The notes under the pieces: generated by a model
Database searches by the model: none
What the model was told of the DNA's origin: nothing
Seen by the model: the letters and a program-made list of their open reading frames with translations, nothing else
Translations under genes and position numbers: made by a program
In this document: piece by piece, positions 22,273 to 25,895 of the stretch
How the letters are laid out: every line of letters begins with the position of its first letter
How positions within the stretch are numbered: the stretch's first letter is position 1
Assembly (NCBI GenBank): GCA_051878085.1
Contig: JBJEJN010000004.1
Span: forward strand, 1 to 25,895
Source: SFTH01 sp051878085
Lineage (GTDB): Bacteria > Bacillota > Clostridia > Christensenellales > Aristaeellaceae
DNA: 25,895 bases
Direction of reading: 5' to 3'

Positions 22273-22286
22273 TCAACAATTGTTGA
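22273..22286. promoter_or_regulatory. 14-bp perfect palindrome between divergent promoters
   Basis: TCAACAATTGTTGA lies 10 bp from the minus-strand -35 box and 11 bp from the plus-strand -35 box, a position suited to an operator acting on both transcription units. The cognate regulator is unknown. Confidence 0.5.
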
Positions 22287-22297
22287 AGTGCGGGCCG

Positions 22298-22326
22298 TTG
22301 AAAAAGCCCGGAAAACATGCTACAGT
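22298..22326 (+). promoter_or_regulatory. Promoter of the glycosyltransferase-two-component operon
   Basis: TTGAAA (22298-22303), 17 bp, TACAGT (22321-22326) with an extended TGC before the -10. The ATG is about 50 nt further on. Confidence 0.65.
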
Positions 22327-22336
22327 ATTCCGTGGG

Positions 22337-22348
22337 ATTGTATACAAT
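22337..22348. promoter_or_regulatory. 12-bp palindrome ATTGTATACAAT at the predicted transcription start
   Basis: A perfect palindrome about 10 bp after the -10 box of the glycosyltransferase operon, where a bound repressor would block transcription. Its GTATAC core resembles GntR-family operators. No GntR gene is in the window, so the binder is unknown. Confidence 0.5.
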
Positions 22349-22375
22349 ACAGTCATATCAGAAGGATTTGATGGA

Positions 22376-23518
22376 ATGCGAGTGCTGATTTTGAGCTGCA
22401 ACACGGGGGAGGGGCACAACTCCTGTTCTGCGGCGATTCAGGAATGCTTCGAGGCGCAGGGCGTGCACTGCGAGGTGACGGACGCGCTGCGCTTCATTTC
22501 AAAGGGCGCGTCCGAGCTGTTTGCACGGGCCCACGTGGCCATGTACCGCCACTTTCCGGGGCTGTTCCGCCACGGCTACAGGTTTCTGGAGAACCATCCC
22601 GGCGTGTTCCGGCAGAAGACGCCGGTGCACCGCTTTCTCACGGTGGGTGCAGAACGGCTCGGGAGCTTTGTATCTGACGGAAAATTCGACGCGGTGATCT
22701 GCACCCACGTGCTCTCAGCGCTGATCCTGACGGAGACGCTGCGCCGCAAGCCGCTGCCGGTGCGCACGGCCTTCGTGGCCACGGACTACACCTGCAGCCC
22801 CAGCATGGATCAGAGCGCGCTGGAACTCTACTTCATCCCGGATGCATCGCTTGCGTCGGAATTTCTGGTGGGCGGCGTCCGTCCGGAGCAGCTGATTTCC
22901 AGCGGCATCCCGGTGCGCAGCGAATTCTACCGCCGCACCGACCGGGCGGCGGCGGGCGCGGCCTTCGGCATTCCCGAGGGCCACAGGCACATGATGATGA
23001 TGTGCGGCAGCATGGGCTGCGGGCCGATCCGGCAGCTGACGAAGCTGCTGGCGCAGAGGCTGACCCCGCAGCAGCACCTGAGCGTGCTGTGCGGCACGAA
23101 CAAGCGGCTGTTCCGGCAGATGAAGCGGCGCTACGGCGACCATCAGAACATCCACATCTACGATTACGTGGAGGACATCTCGCTTCTGATGGACAGCGTG
23201 GATTTGTACCTCACCAAGCCCGGCGGCCTGAGCACCACGGAGGCGGCGGTGAAGTGCCTGCCCATGGTGATGATCGACGCGGTGGCGGGCTGCGAGGCGC
23301 ACAACCGTCGCTACTTCCTGAACACCGGCCTTGGCGTGACGGCGGACAGCCCGCAGGCGCTGGTGGAGACCTGCGCGGAGCTGATGTCGAACCCGGCGCA
23401 CACCCGCGAACTGCGGGCGGCGGGCGAAAAGCATCGCCCGGGCGTGGCGGCGGAGCGCATCTGCGAAACGCTGATCGGGCTGTGCTGCGGAAGGACGAAC
23501 GCGGGGAGGTCTGCATGA
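22376..23518 (+). CDS. GT28/MGDG-synthase-type glycosyltransferase (diacylglycerol glucosyltransferase-like)
   Basis: 380 residues, probably a peripheral membrane enzyme that transfers a sugar from a nucleotide donor to diacylglycerol or a related lipid, as UgtP does. The N-terminal MGDG_synth domain has LILSCNTGEGHNSCSAAI and a DALRFISKGAS segment. The GT-B C-terminal domain has MMMCGSMGCGPI, the YDYVEDISLLMDSVDLYLTKPGGLSTTEA donor-site region and GCEAHNRRYF. ATG 22376 follows AGAAGGA. The stop overlaps the next ATG (ATGA at 23515-23518). Acceptor and product cannot be told from sequence. Confidence 0.9.
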   Translation: MRVLILSCNTGEGHNSCSAAIQECFEAQGVHCEVTDALRFISKGASELFARAHVAMYRHFPGLFRHGYRFLENHPGVFRQKTPVHRFLTVGAERLGSFVSDGKFDAVICTHVLSALILTETLRRKPLPVRTAFVATDYTCSPSMDQSALELYFIPDASLASEFLVGGVRPEQLISSGIPVRSEFYRRTDRAAAGAAFGIPEGHRHMMMMCGSMGCGPIRQLTKLLAQRLTPQQHLSVLCGTNKRLFRQMKRRYGDHQNIHIYDYVEDISLLMDSVDLYLTKPGGLSTTEAAVKCLPMVMIDAVAGCEAHNRRYFLNTGLGVTADSPQALVETCAELMSNPAHTRELRAAGEKHRPGVAAERICETLIGLCCGRTNAGRSA

Positions 23519-24186
23519 ACAGGATACTGATCGTCGAGGACGATGTGGAGCTGCGCCAGCTCTTTGCGCGGGTGCTGGAGAAGAACGGCTATCAGGTGGA
23601 GACCGCCGAGGACGGCGCGGAGGCGCTGAAGATATTGGGGCGCGGCTACGTAGATCTGATCATTTCCGACATCATGATGCCGGTGATGGACGGAAACGCG
23701 CTGGTGCGTGCGCTGCGGGAGGACGGGGTCAAGACCCCGGTGCTGATGATCACCGCCAAGTCCACGCTGGACGACATGCGGGAGGGCTTCCTCTCGGGCA
23801 CAGACGACTACATGGTCAAGCCGGTGAACGTGAACGAGATGGTGCTGCGGGTGGGCGCGCTGCTGCGTCGCGCGCGGATGCTCAGCGAGCGCCGGCAGAA
23901 AATCGGCGAGACGCTGCTGGAGTGCGATTCGCTCACGGTGAGCCGCGCGGGACAGAGCATGGTGCTTCCCCAGAAGGAGTTCATGCTGCTGTACAAGATG
24001 GCGGCCTATCCGGGCAAGATCTTCACCCGCCAGCAGCTGATGGACGAAATCTGGGGCTACAATGCGGAGGTGGACTCCCACACGGTGGACGTGCACATCG
24101 GCCGCCTGCGGGAGCGCTTCAAGGACAACCCGGACTTCAGGATCGTCACCATGCGGGGCGTGGGCTACAAGGTGGTGCGCACATGA
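23515..24186 (+). CDS. OmpR/PhoB-family response regulator
   Basis: 223 residues. Receiver domain with acidic VEDD, phospho-acceptor Asp52 in LIISDIMMPVMDG, and the YMVKPVN lysine. The winged-helix output domain has LPQKEFMLLYKMAAYPGKIFTRQQL, VDSHTVDVHIGRLRERF and VTMRGVGYKVV. It is coupled by ATGA overlaps both to the glycosyltransferase gene before it and to the kinase gene after it, so all three are made together. A target cannot be named. Confidence 0.95.
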   Translation: MNRILIVEDDVELRQLFARVLEKNGYQVETAEDGAEALKILGRGYVDLIISDIMMPVMDGNALVRALREDGVKTPVLMITAKSTLDDMREGFLSGTDDYMVKPVNVNEMVLRVGALLRRARMLSERRQKIGETLLECDSLTVSRAGQSMVLPQKEFMLLYKMAAYPGKIFTRQQLMDEIWGYNAEVDSHTVDVHIGRLRERFKDNPDFRIVTMRGVGYKVVRT

Positions 24187-25211
24187 GGCGGAGGAAGCGC
24201 GGCACGGGCTTGGGCTTTTACTTCACCATGGCCATCTTCGGCGAGGTGTGCCTGTCGATACTGGTGGGCGTGGGACTGATTCTGATTCTGAACCGCCTGT
24301 TTGGCGTGACACTGTCGATTCCCAGCGTGATCTGGGTGCTGGTGGCCAGCAGTGCCGTGGCGGGGATCATCGCCCTGCTGCTGAACCACCGCATCCTGCG
24401 GCCCATCCGCAACCTGGGCAGCGCCATGAACCGCGTGGCGGGCGGCGATTTCAAGCTCCGCATCGACAGCACAAGCCGCAGCGGTGACATCCAGCAGCTC
24501 TACAAGGACTTCAACGTCATGGTTTCGGAGCTGGAAAAGACCGAGGTGCTCCAGTCCGACTTCGTCTCCAACGTCTCCCACGAGTTCAAGACCCCCATCA
24601 ACGCCATCGAGGGCTACGCCATGCTGCTTCAGGATGCGGACGGAGCCACGCCGGAGCAGCTCGAGTACGTGGACAAGATTCTGCACAACACCCGCAGGCT
24701 GTCCAGCCTGATCGGCGACATACTGCTGCTCTCGAAGGTGGAGAACCAGACCATCGCCCGGGAGGCCACGGAGTTTCGCCTGGACGAGCAGGTGCGACAG
24801 TCGATCCTGTCGCTGGAGCCCCAGTGGAGCGAGAAGGAGACCGACTTCGACGTGGAGCTGGAGGAAATCAGCTATCGCGGCGACGAGCGGCTGCTGATGC
24901 ACGTGTGGAACAACCTGATCGGCAACGCCGTGAAGTTCAATCCGCCCAACGCGGCGGTGCGGCTGCGGCTGAGCCGCAGCGACGGCGGCGTGATCTTCAC
25001 CGTGGAGGACGAGGGCCCGGGCATCCCCCCGGAGGCCCGGAAGCACATCTTCGACAAGTTCTATCAGGGCGACAGCTCCCACCGGGAGGAGGGCAACGGC
25101 CTGGGCCTTGCGCTGGTCAAGCGCATCCTGAACGTCTGCGGCGGCGAAATCGCGCAGGAGAACCTGCCCGGCCGCGGCTGCCGCTTCACGGTGAAGCTGC
25201 CGGAAAACTGA
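24183..25211 (+). CDS. Sensor histidine kinase (HisKA/HATPase_c)
   Basis: 342 residues, ATG 24183 in a 4-nt overlap with the regulator gene. Two membrane segments (about 12-36 and 46-67) are joined by a very short external loop of about 10 residues, so it probably senses the membrane or a partner protein rather than a soluble ligand. HAMP follows (68-121), then the H box FVSNVSHEFKTPINAIEGY (His133), N box NNLIGNAVKFN, G1 VEDEGPGIPP, F box FDKFYQGDSSH and G2 GNGLGLALVKRI. The short loop resembles intramembrane-sensing kinases that respond to envelope stress, which would fit a lipid glycosyltransferase in the same operon. Confidence 0.95.
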   Translation: MRRRKRGTGLGFYFTMAIFGEVCLSILVGVGLILILNRLFGVTLSIPSVIWVLVASSAVAGIIALLLNHRILRPIRNLGSAMNRVAGGDFKLRIDSTSRSGDIQQLYKDFNVMVSELEKTEVLQSDFVSNVSHEFKTPINAIEGYAMLLQDADGATPEQLEYVDKILHNTRRLSSLIGDILLLSKVENQTIAREATEFRLDEQVRQSILSLEPQWSEKETDFDVELEEISYRGDERLLMHVWNNLIGNAVKFNPPNAAVRLRLSRSDGGVIFTVEDEGPGIPPEARKHIFDKFYQGDSSHREEGNGLGLALVKRILNVCGGEIAQENLPGRGCRFTVKLPEN

Positions 25212-25212
25212 A

Positions 25213-25244
25213 CTGCGGCTGGGGAATGAATTCCCCAGCCGCAG
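25213..25244 (+). terminator. Long hairpin after the sensor kinase gene
   Basis: CTGCGGCTGGGGAAT pairs perfectly with ATTCCCCAGCCGCAG (15 bp) around a 2-nt GA loop, starting one base after the TGA. There is no T run on either strand, so it may stabilise the transcript end or act with a following element. Confidence 0.6.
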
Positions 25245-25251
25245 ACTGTCA

Positions 25252-25284
25252 CCCCGTAGGGCGGGATGCCCTCATCCCGCCGCA
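25252..25284. repeat. Short palindromic repeat (family C), copy 2
   Basis: CCCCGTAGG then GGCGGGATG-CCCT-CATCCCGCC (25260-25281). It is the same as 18224-18256 except for one paired change (G-C to A-T) that keeps the stem intact. Confidence 0.7.
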
Positions 25285-25293
25285 CACCCCGAA

Positions 25294-25592
25294 GGCTCCC
25301 TTGTGTAAAACAGCAGTCGCGACTCCAAGGGAGCCGCGACCAGCCACCGCGAATCCTTCGGATTCCAGCGGTGCGCTGCCGGCCGCTGCGTGTATACGCA
25401 GTGCGGCCGGTGCGTGGGAGCTGTCAGCGATAGCAGTCGCACCCCGCGAAGCGGGTTGCGACCAGTGCGTAAAGCTGACTGAGGGATTGTTTTCCACATC
25501 TTCTACGATTGCAGTTATGACTTCGATGTGTTCGGACAGACAATCCCTCCGGCACGGCTGCGCCGTACCACCTCCCTTTGCACAAGGGAGGC
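25294..25592. repeat. Composite family B repeat with two nested hairpin inserts
   Basis: Removing two inserts restores the reference unit. Insert 1 (25310-25415, 106 nt) sits in the loop of hairpin a; insert 2 (25430-25471, 42 nt) sits in the loop of hairpin b, at the same point as the insert at 20590. Both start with A(C/T)AGCAGTCGC and end near GTGCGT. Insert 1 has three hairpins whose stems differ from those at 20590 but compensate (CACCGC/GCGGTG, CCGGCCGC/GCGGCCGG), while GAATCC-TTC-GGATTC is constant. Insert 2 keeps only the first hairpin. After a 49-nt spacer an inverted right unit (25540-25592) follows. No gene is seen in 25212-25691. Confidence 0.8.
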
Positions 25593-25640
25593 AAAAACGG
25601 CTGCGGCTCTCTTACATCCTCCTGGGGTTTTTCGACAGTC

Positions 25641-25673
25641 AAAATCATCCCCCGATCCTTGCGGTCGGGGGAT
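25641..25673 (-). terminator. Intrinsic terminator of the right-edge membrane protein gene
   Basis: On the minus strand ATCCCCCGA pairs with TCGGGGGAT (9 bp, 9-nt loop) and is followed by GATTTTG, 18 nt after the stop. Confidence 0.75.
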
Positions 25674-25691
25674 TCCTTCATATACAGCGCT

Positions 25692-25895
25692 TCAGGCGGT
25701 TCCCTTCAGTCCGCCCCTGTGCCCGCCGGTGTAGGCGAAGCCCGCGATCAGCGCGGTCAGGGGTGCGGCCACCACCAGGCCGAAGCTGCCCACCAGCGTG
25801 TTGAGCAGCTGGCTGGAGACGTACTTCAGGTTGATGATGTCGCCCAGCGGTGTGCCCTGACCCACGAAGTACATCAGCATGGACAGGTAGTTGCC
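25692..25895 (-). CDS. C-terminal end of a YibE/F-like multipass membrane protein (partial)
   Basis: About 67 residues are visible up to the TGA at 25694-25692; the gene continues beyond the right edge. The sequence has a short amphipathic part (FVGQGTPLGDIINLKYVSSQ) and then a strongly hydrophobic segment, LLNTLVGSFGLVVAAPLTALI. The spacing of an IxxxYVSSxLLxTLVGSxGLVxxxPLTALI pattern is like the end of YibE/F family proteins. The family call is from memory of this C-terminal pattern and is moderate. Confidence 0.6.
   Translation of the reverse strand, partial: GNYLSMLMYFVGQGTPLGDIINLKYVSSQLLNTLVGSFGLVVAAPLTALIAGFAYTGGHRGGLKGTA

Noticed and set aside
25294..25490. Repeated AGCAGTCGC strings as a possible CRISPR array
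   Set aside because: The repeats are few, palindromic, unequally spaced and lie inside other hairpins; there are no uniform spacers or cas genes.
25249..25681. Short minus-strand frames within the repeat region
   Set aside because: They are translations of the palindromic repeats (the same peptide strings recur near 20.6 kb) and carry no independent coding evidence.

Overview
The window is a GC-rich stretch of a spore-forming Firmicute, most likely an uncultured or draft-assembled member of the Clostridia. The evidence is a spoIIR-sleB-ypeB sporulation/germination cluster, SigA-type promoters, strong AGGAGG ribosome sites, a YesM/YesN-type two-component pair and intergenic palindromic repeats of a kind common in gut Clostridia. 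A run of exactly 100 N (2851-2950) is a scaffold gap. The species cannot be named from the sequence.

Left part (1-14.8 kb) is devoted to sugar uptake and sensing. A first sugar ABC cassette of the Rbs/Mgl (CUT2) type lies on the minus strand: a binding protein cut by the gap, an ATPase, and a permease that runs off the left edge and carries an unusual N-terminal extension. Divergent from it is a malic enzyme gene. Convergent with the malic enzyme is a four-gene cassette (10397 to 5623) whose products match the E. coli galactofuranose transporter YtfQ-YtfR-YtfT-YjfF in order and motif. Upstream of it on the same strand is a three-gene sensing cassette: a second YtfQ-like binding protein, this one a lipoprotein, then a YesM-like histidine kinase and a YesN/AraC response regulator. 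The simplest reading is that the lipoprotein binds the sugar outside the cell, the kinase reports it, and the regulator switches on the transporter.

Middle part (14.9-17.9 kb, plus strand) reads spoIIR, sleB, ypeB, mazF in one tight series. SpoIIR is the forespore-to-mother-cell signal. SleB and YpeB are the cortex-lytic enzyme and its partner. MazF is an mRNA interferase with both active-site residues but no antitoxin gene beside it.

Right part (18.3-25.9 kb) holds a patatin-like lipase (minus), an unrecognised large ferritin-like di-iron protein (plus), and a pair of overlapping membrane-protein genes (minus; a YjdF/DUF2238-like protein and a CDP-alcohol phosphatidyltransferase-like protein with a decayed motif). 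A three-gene plus-strand operon follows: a GT28/MGDG-synthase-type glycosyltransferase, an OmpR response regulator and a sensor kinase joined by ATGA overlaps. The end of a YibE/F-like membrane protein gene enters from the right edge.

The most unusual material is between genes. A 106-nt element of two hairpins occurs three times, each time in the same orientation as the gene just upstream of it and with exactly the same stem, loop and spacer lengths although the stem bases differ and compensate. A second family (about 50 nt, two hairpins) occurs as one intact copy and two head-to-head composites whose left units are interrupted by other hairpin elements inserted in their loops. These nested elements and the conserved-geometry 3' element are the best candidates here for something undescribed.
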